Shown here: positions 18,177 to 25,760 of the stretch, in pieces
Layout of the letters: every line of letters starts with the position of its first letter
How positions within the stretch are numbered: position 1 is the first letter of the stretch
From: Roseateles sp. YR242
Lineage (GTDB): Bacteria; Pseudomonadota; Gammaproteobacteria; Burkholderiales; Burkholderiaceae_C
Assembly: GCF_900109745.1 (NCBI RefSeq)
Contig: NZ_FOAV01000004.1
Span: 54,070-118,069 of the forward strand
Reading direction: 5' to 3'
DNA: 64,000 nucleotides
Made by a program: the position numbers and the translations under genes
The notes under the pieces: generated by a model
Databases searched by the model: none
The model's input: only the letters and a program-made list of their open reading frames with translations
What the model was told of the DNA's origin: nothing

Positions 18177-19637
18177 TCAGGCCGCCTGGGCCTGCACGAG
18201 GCTCAGCAACTGGCGCGAGGTCTGCGCCAGTTCGGTCGCCGTCTGCGAGGTCTGGCCGGAACTGGCCTCGGTCTCGCGGGAGGCCTGGGCGGTATTGCTC
18301 AGGGCAATGTTCAATTGCTCCACCGCCGTCGCCTGCTGCTTGGTGGAGAGCTCGATCTCGCGTGCGGCGTCCGTGGAGGTGAGCACCAGGCCGGCGATGC
18401 GTGCAAAGGTGGAGGCCACCTCGTCAAACTGCCGCGCGCTGGCGTCGACCGCCTTGGACCCTGTCTCGGTGGCCATCACCGTGGTGTTCACGGCGCCGCG
18501 CACGTCATCGATCTGCAACCGGATCTCCTTGGTGGAGGCCGTCATGCGGTCGGCCAGCTTGCGGATTTCATCGGCCACCACGCCGAAGCGTCGGCCGGCA
18601 TCCCCGGCCACCGTGGCTTCGATCGTGGCGTTGATGGCCAGGATGTTGGTCTGCTCCGCCAGTTCGCTCACCAGGTCCAGCACCACACCGATGCGCTGGG
18701 ACTTCTGCCCCAGGTCCAGCATGTGGCTGACCACCTGGTCGATCTGTCGGCGCATGGCACCGATGGTGTCGCGCGCGGCCTGCAGCGTGCCTTCGCCGCC
18801 CCGGGCAAACCCGGCGGTCTGCTCGGCGATCTGCACCACCCGTTGCGCGCTGTCGGCGATCTGGCGCGATGTGGCGAGCAGCTCGGAGATGGTGGTGGAG
18901 ATCTCCGTCATGGAGGTGGCGGTCTCGCGCGCGCCCGCCGCCTGCTGGTTGGCGGCCGCCTGCAACTCCGCGGCCGAGCGCTGCACATGGCGCACGGCTG
19001 CGCCGACTTGGCCGGACAGGGCGCGGTTCAACACGAAGCCGGCCACCAGCACCAGGGCCAGGCCGGCAGCCGTGCCCCAACCAATGGCGGCCCGCACGCC
19101 GGTGGCGGTGGCTTCCACGTCCCGTGCGCGCTCACGCAGCACGTCCGTTTCCTCCTGCGTCATCTGGTCGATGACCACGCGCAGCTCGTCCATGCGGCGC
19201 TTGCCTTCGCCGGTCTTGATCTGGCGGATGGCGGCTTCGTCACCCCCGTTCTTGCGCGCCTCGATCCGCTCCTTGTGAAGGGTCAGCAGGTTCTCGATCA
19301 TGATCGCCGCCTGGTTCAGGCGCGTCTGCTGGGCCGGGTTGTCGCGGATCATCGGACGCAGCTCTGCCAGCACCCGGGGCAGATCGGCCTGCGCCGTACG
19401 GTAGGGCTCCAGATAGGTGTCATCCCCGGTCAGTACATAGCCGCGCTGGCCGGTCTCGGCGTCTTTCATGGCGCTCAACAGCGCGGCGATGTGGCTGAGG
19501 GCCTGATGCGTGCGCGTGACCTGGTAGCTGGTGTTGGTCAGGGCATCCACACCCCGGTACGACAGCAGCCCGATCAGCAGCAACAGCCCGAACGACAACG
19601 CGAAGCCCACGGTCAACTTCTTGCCGAATGTCCACAT
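18177..19637 (-). CDS. Methyl-accepting chemotaxis protein with CHASE3 sensor domain
   Basis: The 486-residue chemoreceptor has a transmembrane helix at about 10-30, a periplasmic CHASE3 domain (about 35-180, motif [15 protein letters not shown]), a second helix at about 187-207 and a cytoplasmic signalling hairpin whose tip contains [15 protein letters not shown] and [14 protein letters not shown]. No normal HAMP domain is visible after helix 2; the chain goes almost directly into the coiled coil. The C-terminus (LSLVQAQAA) lacks a CheR-tethering pentapeptide. A strong AGGAGG site precedes the ATG. It is the only receptor in the operon and occupies the WspA role. The signal is unknown. Confidence 0.88.
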   Translation of the reverse strand: MWTFGKKLTVGFALSFGLLLLIGLLSYRGVDALTNTSYQVTRTHQALSHIAALLSAMKDAETGQRGYVLTGDDTYLEPYRTAQADLPRVLAELRPMIRDNPAQQTRLNQAAIMIENLLTLHKERIEARKNGGDEAAIRQIKTGEGKRRMDELRVVIDQMTQEETDVLRERARDVEATATGVRAAIGWGTAAGLALVLVAGFVLNRALSGQVGAAVRHVQRSAAELQAAANQQAAGARETATSMTEISTTISELLATSRQIADSAQRVVQIAEQTAGFARGGEGTLQAARDTIGAMRRQIDQVVSHMLDLGQKSQRIGVVLDLVSELAEQTNILAINATIEATVAGDAGRRFGVVADEIRKLADRMTASTKEIRLQIDDVRGAVNTTVMATETGSKAVDASARQFDEVASTFARIAGLVLTSTDAAREIELSTKQQATAVEQLNIALSNTAQASRETEASSGQTSQTATELAQTSRQLLSLVQAQAA

Positions 19638-19654
19638 GGTGGTCTCCTCCTGGT

Positions 19655-20212
19655 TCAGGCTTGTTGTAGGCCCATGGGGGCGGCGTCATGGTGAGCCGCA
19701 AAGCTGGCCGTCAGGCGTTCAACCAGCGGCGCCAGCGCAATGAGCGGCCGCAGCTCATCGCCGCATTTCACCGTCCAGCCGCTGTGGCTGTCGGTGCTCG
19801 AGCCGTCCTGCTGCAGCCGGTCTTCCGGGGGCAGCCGCCATTGCCCATCGAAGCCCTCGAAGGCCAGCGCCAGCGGGGCGGCGCGGACGATGGCCCACCA
19901 ACGGGAGGCCGGGGCGGTGCCGCGCCCCAGCAGGGCTCGCAGGTCATACAAAGGCAGCACCTGGCCCCGGTGACCGATAAGGCCCAGCAGCGCGGGCGCA
20001 TCGGCGGGATAGGGGGCCGGGGTCATGGCGGGCAGCAGTCCTGCAAGATCATCCAGATGAAGCGCAAACGGTTCGCCAGCAATCCGGATGCCCAGCACGT
20101 TCCAGACATCCCCCCAGTCGCCTTTGTCGCGCGGTTCCGCAAAGGACTGGTCAAAGGCTTCGCGCCAGCTGGCCAGTTGCGCCTGCAGCGCATCGGTGGT
20201 GGTGGTGTTCAT
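19655..20212 (-). CDS. cheW: CheW-type adaptor (second copy in the operon)
   Basis: The 185-residue protein has the CheW fold signature: [13 protein letters not shown] near residue 50 and [22 protein letters not shown] around 80-100. CheW proteins link receptors to CheA. The first 35 residues form a helical extension, and the domain between residues 125 and 160 is more divergent than in classic CheW. It corresponds in position to WspD. The start overlaps the cheR stop by 4 nt, and the gene ends 17 nt before the receptor. Confidence 0.82.
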   Translation of the reverse strand: MNTTTTDALQAQLASWREAFDQSFAEPRDKGDWGDVWNVLGIRIAGEPFALHLDDLAGLLPAMTPAPYPADAPALLGLIGHRGQVLPLYDLRALLGRGTAPASRWWAIVRAAPLALAFEGFDGQWRLPPEDRLQQDGSSTDSHSGWTVKCGDELRPLIALAPLVERLTASFAAHHDAAPMGLQQA

Positions 20213-21627
20213 CGAGAGTCTCCCAGGTCGGCCAGGCAGAGCTGGCGCAAGGCATCACGTTCAAAGCCGCCACCAAAGCGGCGCAGACGGTCGGTGGACT
20301 CGCCGTCCAGCAGTTCCAGCGCGCGGCGCAGTTCGCGGCGGGCGGCGACCGGTTCGCCCCGGCGGCGTGCCAGCAGGCCCAGGCGCAGATGGGGCATGGC
20401 GAAAGCAAGGTCCTTGGCTGCCGCGCGCTGGTGGTGCCACTCGGCCGCAGGCAGTTCGCCCCGCTCCTCCAGCGCCAGGGCCTGGATGAAGAGCGCCTCG
20501 GCCTGCAGGTCGGCCGACGGCGCGGTGCTCATCAGGCGTGCGCAGGCGCGCAGCCCATCGTCGAGCTGACCGGCCTCCACGAGCAGCAGGGCCTCGTCCA
20601 GCATGCTGGGCGGGGCGTGCCGCTCGTCAGCGCCTGCGCGGGATGAATGCCGGCTCGTGGCGGACGCCAAGGCCGGCGCCTGGCCGGCCGCGGGCAGTGG
20701 CGCGGCGCCGGGGGCGGCGTCAGCGGACGACATCAGGGTGGGGAAGGGCCAGTTGCTGGCCTCGTCCGCCTGGACGCGGGGCTGATAGAAGAAGCAGCCG
20801 GCGGCCTGGCGGAGTTCGAGCCGGTCGGTCAGGCTGTGCAGGGTTTCGGCGTGCCCCAGGAAAAGCGCGCCGCCGGGTGCCAGCGCAGTGGCCAGGTGCT
20901 GGACGGCACGCCGCAGCGACGGGCCGTCCAGATACATCAGCATGTTGCGGCAGAAAATCACGTCGAAGCTGTCCGGTGCCCAGAACGCGGCATCCGGGGT
21001 GGCGATCTGCCGCTGCTCGAAGCGCACGCGCCGACGCAGGGAGGGCAACGGCGTCCAGCCGGTCTCGTCGCGTTGGAACCAGAGGTCGCGCCAGGTGGCC
21101 GACGTGGCGCGCAGGCTCCATTCGTTGTAGCGCGCTGCGGTGGCGCGCCGGATGGCGGCCGCGTTGACGTCAAAGGCCACGATGTCCCAGTCCACACCGC
21201 CCGCACCCAGCACGGAGCGCTGCAGCGTCATGGCCAGGGTGTAGGGCTCCTCCCCACTGGCACAGCCGGCGCACAGCACCCGCAGGCGCCGCGGGGCGGG
21301 GTGGCGGCGCAGCCAGGTGGGCAGCACCACCGTCCTCAGCGCGTCGAACTGCTCCGAATGGCGGAAAAAATAGGTTTCACCGACGGTCAGCTCAGCCGCC
21401 AGCGCATCGAGGTCGGCCTGGCTGGCGTGCTTTTCCAGCCGTTGGACGTAGGCCGCAGGCCCTTCTTCAGCGGCGAGCCGCCGCAGGCCGTCTCGCAGCC
21501 GATCGTCCTGGGTGCGGTCGATCAGCAGGCCCAGTCGCTGAGCCACCAGCGTGCGCAGGCGCTCCAGCAGGCCCAGCGTGTTTTCCCCCTCCAGCGTCAC
21601 CGGTGCCGGCGCCACCGTCCGGATCAT
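20209..21627 (-). CDS. cheR: CheR methyltransferase with C-terminal TPR region (WspC-like)
   Basis: This is a 472-residue SAM-dependent receptor methyltransferase. The N-terminal helical domain ends in TYFFRHSEQFDALR. The SAM motif LCAGCASGEEPYTLA (about residue 113) and the post-motif DVIFCRNMLMYLD (about 225) are diagnostic. After a low-complexity linker (about 285-345), the C-terminal 120 residues are helical with TPR-like spacing (EALLLVEAGQLDDGLRACARL, then a second repeat around ALALEERGELPAAEWH). The TPR tail is the WspC layout. It is coupled by 4-nt overlaps to the cheW genes on both sides. Confidence 0.9.
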   Translation of the reverse strand: MIRTVAPAPVTLEGENTLGLLERLRTLVAQRLGLLIDRTQDDRLRDGLRRLAAEEGPAAYVQRLEKHASQADLDALAAELTVGETYFFRHSEQFDALRTVVLPTWLRRHPAPRRLRVLCAGCASGEEPYTLAMTLQRSVLGAGGVDWDIVAFDVNAAAIRRATAARYNEWSLRATSATWRDLWFQRDETGWTPLPSLRRRVRFEQRQIATPDAAFWAPDSFDVIFCRNMLMYLDGPSLRRAVQHLATALAPGGALFLGHAETLHSLTDRLELRQAAGCFFYQPRVQADEASNWPFPTLMSSADAAPGAAPLPAAGQAPALASATSRHSSRAGADERHAPPSMLDEALLLVEAGQLDDGLRACARLMSTAPSADLQAEALFIQALALEERGELPAAEWHHQRAAAKDLAFAMPHLRLGLLARRRGEPVAARRELRRALELLDGESTDRLRRFGGGFERDALRQLCLADLGDSR

Positions 21628-22103
21628 GCGGCGCTCTCCTGGCTGGGCTGCGGGCTGGCGGTGTCGTCGGGGAGTTGGAGGTCCGGCAGCAGTCGTCCCA
21701 GGTCCAGCAAGGCGACCAGCTCATGATTGAGAGCGGTCATGCCGGCAATCGGGGCGTGGCGTTCGTCCTGCAGGAGCGCAGGGAGCGCATCCACCGCCGC
21801 GCGGTCCAGGCGCTGCACGCCGATCACATCGGTCACCCCCAGGGCCGCCGGCCGGCCCTGATGGTGCACCACCACCAGGCGCTGCAGCGGCGAACCGCCC
21901 AGATCCAGGGCGCTGCCCACGTCCACCACCGGCATCCAGTGCCCGCGGATGCGGGCAAAGCCGGGGACGTGAGGCACAGGGGCGGCCAGCGTGCGCAGCG
22001 GCTGCTCCCGCAGGACCTCGTCCACGCTATCCAGCGGCCAGCCACACAGGCGCTCGCGCACCCGGCAGACCAGCACGGCGATGTCGTCGCGTCGTCCGTC
22101 CAT
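21624..22103 (-). CDS. cheW: CheW-type adaptor (first gene of the chemosensory operon)
   Basis: The 159-residue CheW-fold protein has the motifs LCGWPLDSVDEVLREQPL (strands 1-2) and FARIRGHWMPVVDVGSAL around residues 48-66, and ends with VALLDLGRLLPDL. It lacks enzymatic residues, as expected for a scaffold. It is the promoter-proximal gene of the minus-strand operon and overlaps cheR by 4 nt. The position is equivalent to WspB, except that here the receptor gene follows cheR and the second cheW instead of leading the operon. Confidence 0.83.
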   Translation of the reverse strand: MDGRRDDIAVLVCRVRERLCGWPLDSVDEVLREQPLRTLAAPVPHVPGFARIRGHWMPVVDVGSALDLGGSPLQRLVVVHHQGRPAALGVTDVIGVQRLDRAAVDALPALLQDERHAPIAGMTALNHELVALLDLGRLLPDLQLPDDTASPQPSQESAA

Positions 22104-22412
22104 GGGGCCGCCCGGTCAGTGAGGTGCAGCGGATGGCTGAACCGCAAGGCCGCCGGGGCCCCGGCGTGATCCAAGATAACCTAGATGACCATGCAAGCGG
22201 CCATTCAATGGCTTTGGCATTCTTCTGGCTCCCTGTTTACCCTAGTCTATGCCAGCAAACGTGGGAACAGTGCTGACGAATGTGTCGCCCACCCGCCAGT
22301 CGGGGGACATCCGGATGCGCCCTCCCGGCAATCCACGGGCCGCTTTTTAGGCCCGCACCACTAAAAAAGGGTGGCTAAGGATTGCGCAGGTGGCCCGGAA
22401 GTCTGCAAAATA
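22104..22412. other. Intergenic region between the chemosensory operon and the TetR gene
   Basis: This stretch of about 310 bp has no credible gene. It must hold the promoter of the minus-strand chemosensory operon. I see no convincing sigma-28 or sigma-54 site. A small hairpin, CGGGCC (22336-22341) with GGCCCG (22350-22355), has an AT-rich loop. Confidence 0.5.
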
Positions 22413-22428
22413 GAACGACCGTTCGTTT
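22413..22428. promoter_or_regulatory. Probable TetR-family operator (autoregulatory)
   Basis: AACGA-CCGT-TCGTT is a perfect inverted repeat with 5-bp arms. It also contains the nested palindrome GAACG-AC-CGTTC. It sits about 20 bp before the GTG start of the TetR gene and fits the size and symmetry of TetR-dimer sites of fatty acid regulators. Confidence 0.6.
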
Positions 22429-22444
22429 TATTATTTGGGCAGCC

Positions 22445-23242
22445 GTGTCCCCTTCTCCCCTCACCCGTCCGAAGCCAGCCGTCGGCACCGCCACGCTCCG
22501 TCGTGGTGCACGCTCGCTGCAAAAAGGCCAGCAGACCCGCGCCGCCATCCTGGACGCGGCGCTGGGCCTGGCCTCGCACATGGGCCTGGAGGGGCTGTCC
22601 ATTGGCGCTCTGGCGGACGTCACCAAGATGAGCAAGTCGGGCGTTTTCGCCCACTTCGGCTCGCGGGAAGAACTGCAGATTGCGGTGGTGCGTGAATATC
22701 ACGCCAAGTTCGAGGAAGAAGTCTTCTTCACCGCGATCCGCGAGCCGCGTGGTTTGCCGCGCCTGCGGGCCCTGTTCGAGCGCTGGGTGCACCGTGTGTC
22801 CATTGAAGTGGATTCCGGCTGCATCTACATCAGCGGCGCCGTGGAATTCGATGACCGCCCGGGCCCCGTGCGGGATGCCCTGGTGAGCATGGTCAAGGCT
22901 TGGCATGGCGCGTTGCGCAAGGCCATTCAGCTGGCGCAGGACGCCGGCCACCTGGCGCCCGATGCGGACGCCGACCAGATCCTCTTTGAGATGCACGGCC
23001 TGATCCTCTCGCTGCACCACGATGCGCGCTTCCTGCGCAGCCCCGGCGCGCTGGCACGGGCCGGCGTGGGCCTGGCCCGTATTGTTGACAGCTTCGCCAC
23101 CGCTGCCGGCCGCGAGGCCGATGCGCTGGCGCGACAGTCTGCACCGCCGTTGCTGCCGGCTCAGCCAGCACAGCAGTCAACCAAAGCCTCCCAGGCCTCA
23201 CAAGCCACCGCCGAAGCGCCCACCGCGCGTCGGCGGGCCTGA
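22445..23242 (+). CDS. TetR-family regulator of the fatty acid oxidation locus
   Basis: The 265-residue protein has an N-terminal helix-turn-helix (TRAAILDAALGLASHMGLEGLS then KMSKSGVFAHFGSRE) typical of TetR/AcrR. The ligand domain (about 90-215) resembles regulators found beside acyl-CoA dehydrogenase genes. The Pro/Ala/Gln-rich tail of about 35 residues is probably disordered. The GTG at 22445 is chosen; an upstream TTG at 22382 would place the operator palindrome inside the coding region. There is no clear ribosome-binding site, so a leaderless or near-leaderless transcript is possible. The ligand is probably an acyl-CoA, by context. The acyl-CoA dehydrogenase gene starts 61 nt downstream. 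Confidence 0.82.
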   Translation: MSPSPLTRPKPAVGTATLRRGARSLQKGQQTRAAILDAALGLASHMGLEGLSIGALADVTKMSKSGVFAHFGSREELQIAVVREYHAKFEEEVFFTAIREPRGLPRLRALFERWVHRVSIEVDSGCIYISGAVEFDDRPGPVRDALVSMVKAWHGALRKAIQLAQDAGHLAPDADADQILFEMHGLILSLHHDARFLRSPGALARAGVGLARIVDSFATAAGREADALARQSAPPLLPAQPAQQSTKASQASQATAEAPTARRRA

Positions 23243-23303
23243 TCACCGAGCGGCAGACCCGCTGCGCCTTCCACTTATATAACCCCGACAACAGGAGTCC
23301 CTC

Positions 23304-25094
23304 ATGCCCCAGTACAACCCGCCCCTGCGCGACATGCAGTTCGTGCTGCACGAGCTGCTGAACGCCGCCGACGAGCTCAAGCTGCTGCCGGCCCATGCCG
23401 AGGTGGATGAGGACACCATCAATGCGGTGCTGGAAGAGGGTGGCAAGTTCGCGGCGGAAGTCCTGGCGCCGCTGAACCTGTCGGGCGACGCCGAAGGCTG
23501 CGTGCTGGACAAGACCACGCACGAAGTGAAGGCGCCCAAGGGTTTCAAGGAAGCCTATGCCCAGTACGTGGAAGGCGGCTGGCCGGCCCTGTCGTGCGAT
23601 CCGGAATACGGCGGCCAAGGCCTGCCGGTGGTGATCAACAACGCCTTCTACGAAATGCTCAACTCGGCCAACCAGGCCTGGACCATGTACCCGGGCCTGA
23701 GCCACGGCGCCTATGAGGCCCTGCATGCGCACGGCACGCCGGAGCAGAAGCAGACCTATCTGCCCAAGCTGACGGCAGGTGTCTGGACCGGCACCATGTG
23801 CCTGACCGAGCCGCACTGCGGCACCGACCTGGGCCTGCTGCGCTCCAAGGCCGAACCGCAAGCCGACGGCAGCTACAAGATCACCGGCCAGAAGATCTTC
23901 ATCTCCGCCGGTGAGCACGACATGGCCGAGAACATCATTCACCTGGTGCTGGCCCGTCTGCCGGATGCACCGGCCGGCTCCAAGGGCATCTCGCTCTTCG
24001 TGGTGCCGAAGATCAAGGTGAATGCCGACGGTTCGCTGGGTGAGCGCAATGCCATCTACTGCGGCGGCCTTGAGCACAAGATGGGCATCCACGGCAACGC
24101 CACCGCACAGATGGTGCTGGACGGCGCCGTCGGCACCCTGGTGGGCCAGCCCAACAAGGGCCTGCAGGCCATGTTCGTGATGATGAATGCCGCACGCCTG
24201 GGCGTGGGCAACCAGTCCCTGGGCCTGACCGAAGTGGCCTACCAGAACGCCGTGGCCTACGCCAAGGACCGCATCCAGATGCGCGCCCTGTCCGGCCCCA
24301 AGGCGCCGGACAAGCCGGCCGACCCCATCATCGTGCACCCGGACGTGCGCAAGATGCTGTTGACGGCTCGCGCCTTCGCTGAAGGCGGCCGTGCGCTGAC
24401 TGGCTATGTGGCCCTGCAACTGGACAAGGCGCTCTCCAGCGATGACGCTGACGAGCGCAAGGCCTGCGAAGAGGAAGTCGCCCTGCTGACCCCGATCATC
24501 AAGGCCTTCATCACCGACAACGGCTGGATCGCCACCTCGCACTGCATGCAGGTCTTCGGCGGCCACGGCTACATCCACGAATGGGGCATGGAGCAGTACG
24601 TGCGCGATGCCCGCATCAACATGATCTACGAAGGCACGAACACCGTGCAGTCGCTGGACCTGCTGGGCCGCAAGATCCTGGGCAACAACGGCGCCACCTT
24701 GAAGAAGTTCGGCAAGAAGATTGCCGAATTCGTCGAGGAAGAAGGCACCAGCGAAGCCATGCAGGAGTTCATCAACCCGCTGGCCGACATTGGCGACAAG
24801 GTCACCAAGCTGACCACCGAGATCGGCATGAAGGCCTTCCAGAACCCCGACGAAGTCGGTGCAGCCGCAGTGGATTACCTGCGTGTGGTCGGCCACCTGT
24901 GCTTTGCCTACATGTGGGCGCGCATGGCCAAGCTGGCGCTGGACAAGAAGGACAGCGGCGATCCGTTCTACAAAGCCAAACTGATCACGGCCCGCTTCTA
25001 CTTCGCCAAGCTGCTGCCCGAGACCGCCGGTCTGATCCGCAGCTGCCGCTCCGGCCTGGCACCGCTGATGGAAATGGACGAAGCGCTGTTCTGA
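23304..25094 (+). CDS. Acyl-CoA dehydrogenase (FadE-like, about 600-residue class)
   Basis: This 596-residue FAD enzyme performs the first step of beta-oxidation. The flavin/substrate motifs GTMCLTEPHCGTDLG (about 160) and QKIFISAGEHD (about 200) are present. The catalytic base is E443 in MIYEGTNTVQ, and QVFGGHGYIHEWG precedes it. The C-terminal extension of about 120 residues with SCRSGLAPLMEMDEALF is typical of this long subclass (DmdC/PA0508-like), distinct from E. coli FadE. The substrate is probably a medium- or long-chain acyl-CoA. An AGGAG site precedes the ATG. It is followed by a hairpin (25105-25139) and the DUF2147 gene. Confidence 0.92.
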   Translation: MPQYNPPLRDMQFVLHELLNAADELKLLPAHAEVDEDTINAVLEEGGKFAAEVLAPLNLSGDAEGCVLDKTTHEVKAPKGFKEAYAQYVEGGWPALSCDPEYGGQGLPVVINNAFYEMLNSANQAWTMYPGLSHGAYEALHAHGTPEQKQTYLPKLTAGVWTGTMCLTEPHCGTDLGLLRSKAEPQADGSYKITGQKIFISAGEHDMAENIIHLVLARLPDAPAGSKGISLFVVPKIKVNADGSLGERNAIYCGGLEHKMGIHGNATAQMVLDGAVGTLVGQPNKGLQAMFVMMNAARLGVGNQSLGLTEVAYQNAVAYAKDRIQMRALSGPKAPDKPADPIIVHPDVRKMLLTARAFAEGGRALTGYVALQLDKALSSDDADERKACEEEVALLTPIIKAFITDNGWIATSHCMQVFGGHGYIHEWGMEQYVRDARINMIYEGTNTVQSLDLLGRKILGNNGATLKKFGKKIAEFVEEEGTSEAMQEFINPLADIGDKVTKLTTEIGMKAFQNPDEVGAAAVDYLRVVGHLCFAYMWARMAKLALDKKDSGDPFYKAKLITARFYFAKLLPETAGLIRSCRSGLAPLMEMDEALF

Positions 25095-25104
25095 GCGTGA
25101 CGTC

Positions 25105-25139
25105 AGGGGCATCCGGCGCAACAGCCGCTGGATGCCCCT
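25105..25139 (+). terminator. Hairpin after the acyl-CoA dehydrogenase gene
   Basis: AGGGGCATCC (25105-25114) pairs with GGATGCCCCT (25130-25139). The inner GGCG/CCGC pairs extend the stem. No T-run follows, so it may only attenuate transcription or protect the upstream message. Confidence 0.5.
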
Positions 25140-25212
25140 CGCCCCGGACGGGGTTTTGACGCCTGAGCGCAGTCCGCTCAACATCGAGGCGAAAAATGTG
25201 GAGAGAGACACG

Positions 25213-25665
25213 ATGAAATCACTGATCGCGACCGCCATGGCCCTGGGCCTGAGCATGTCCGTGAATGTGGCCCTGGCCCAGGCCAGCTCGCCCGTGGGCG
25301 TCTGGAAGACCATCGACGACGAGACCAAGCAGGAGCGTTCCACCGTACGCATCAGCGAGGTGGGCGGCGTGCTGGTGGGCAAGATCGAGAAGATCACCGA
25401 TCCGGACAAGCAGACCGCCAAGTGCGAGGAATGCAGCGACGATCGCAAGGGCCAGCCCATCCTGGGCATGACCATCATCCGCAACGTCAAGAAGAGCAAC
25501 GGCGATACCGCGCTCTGGGACGGTGGCGACATCCTCGATCCGTCCAACGGCAAGGTCTACAAGGTTCGCCTGCGCCCGGTGGAAGGTGGCAAGAAGCTGG
25601 AAGTGCGCGGCTTCATCGGCATGCCCCTGCTGGGCCGTACCCAGACCTGGGTGCGGGCCGACTAA
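25213..25665 (+). CDS. DUF2147 family exported protein
   Basis: The 150-residue protein has a Sec signal peptide (MKSLIATAMALG... cleavage after VALAQA, about residue 24). The mature domain is a typical DUF2147: SPVGVWKTIDDETK at the start, then GKIEKI, CEECSDDRKGQPILGM (a conserved Cys pair), GGDILDPSNGKVYKVRL and FIGMPLLGRTQTWVR at the end. The function is unknown; structures of the family are lipocalin-like barrels, suggesting a small hydrophobic ligand. The ATG at 25213 fits the signal peptide and has GGAGAG upstream. It lies within a beta-oxidation cluster, which is unexpected for a periplasmic protein. Confidence 0.88.
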   Translation: MKSLIATAMALGLSMSVNVALAQASSPVGVWKTIDDETKQERSTVRISEVGGVLVGKIEKITDPDKQTAKCEECSDDRKGQPILGMTIIRNVKKSNGDTALWDGGDILDPSNGKVYKVRLRPVEGGKKLEVRGFIGMPLLGRTQTWVRAD

Positions 25666-25760
25666 GGCGCCTGCCTCGGCACGAGGGCTGTCATCATCAC
25701 GATGACCCGTGCCGACTATCGTGAAATTCTTTCATCCGAATGATGTTCATTGGAGAAACC

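Noticed and set aside
22893..25553. An 886-codon minus-strand frame opposite the acyl-CoA dehydrogenase gene
   Set aside because: It is a shadow of a well-identified enzyme, with no recognisable domain.
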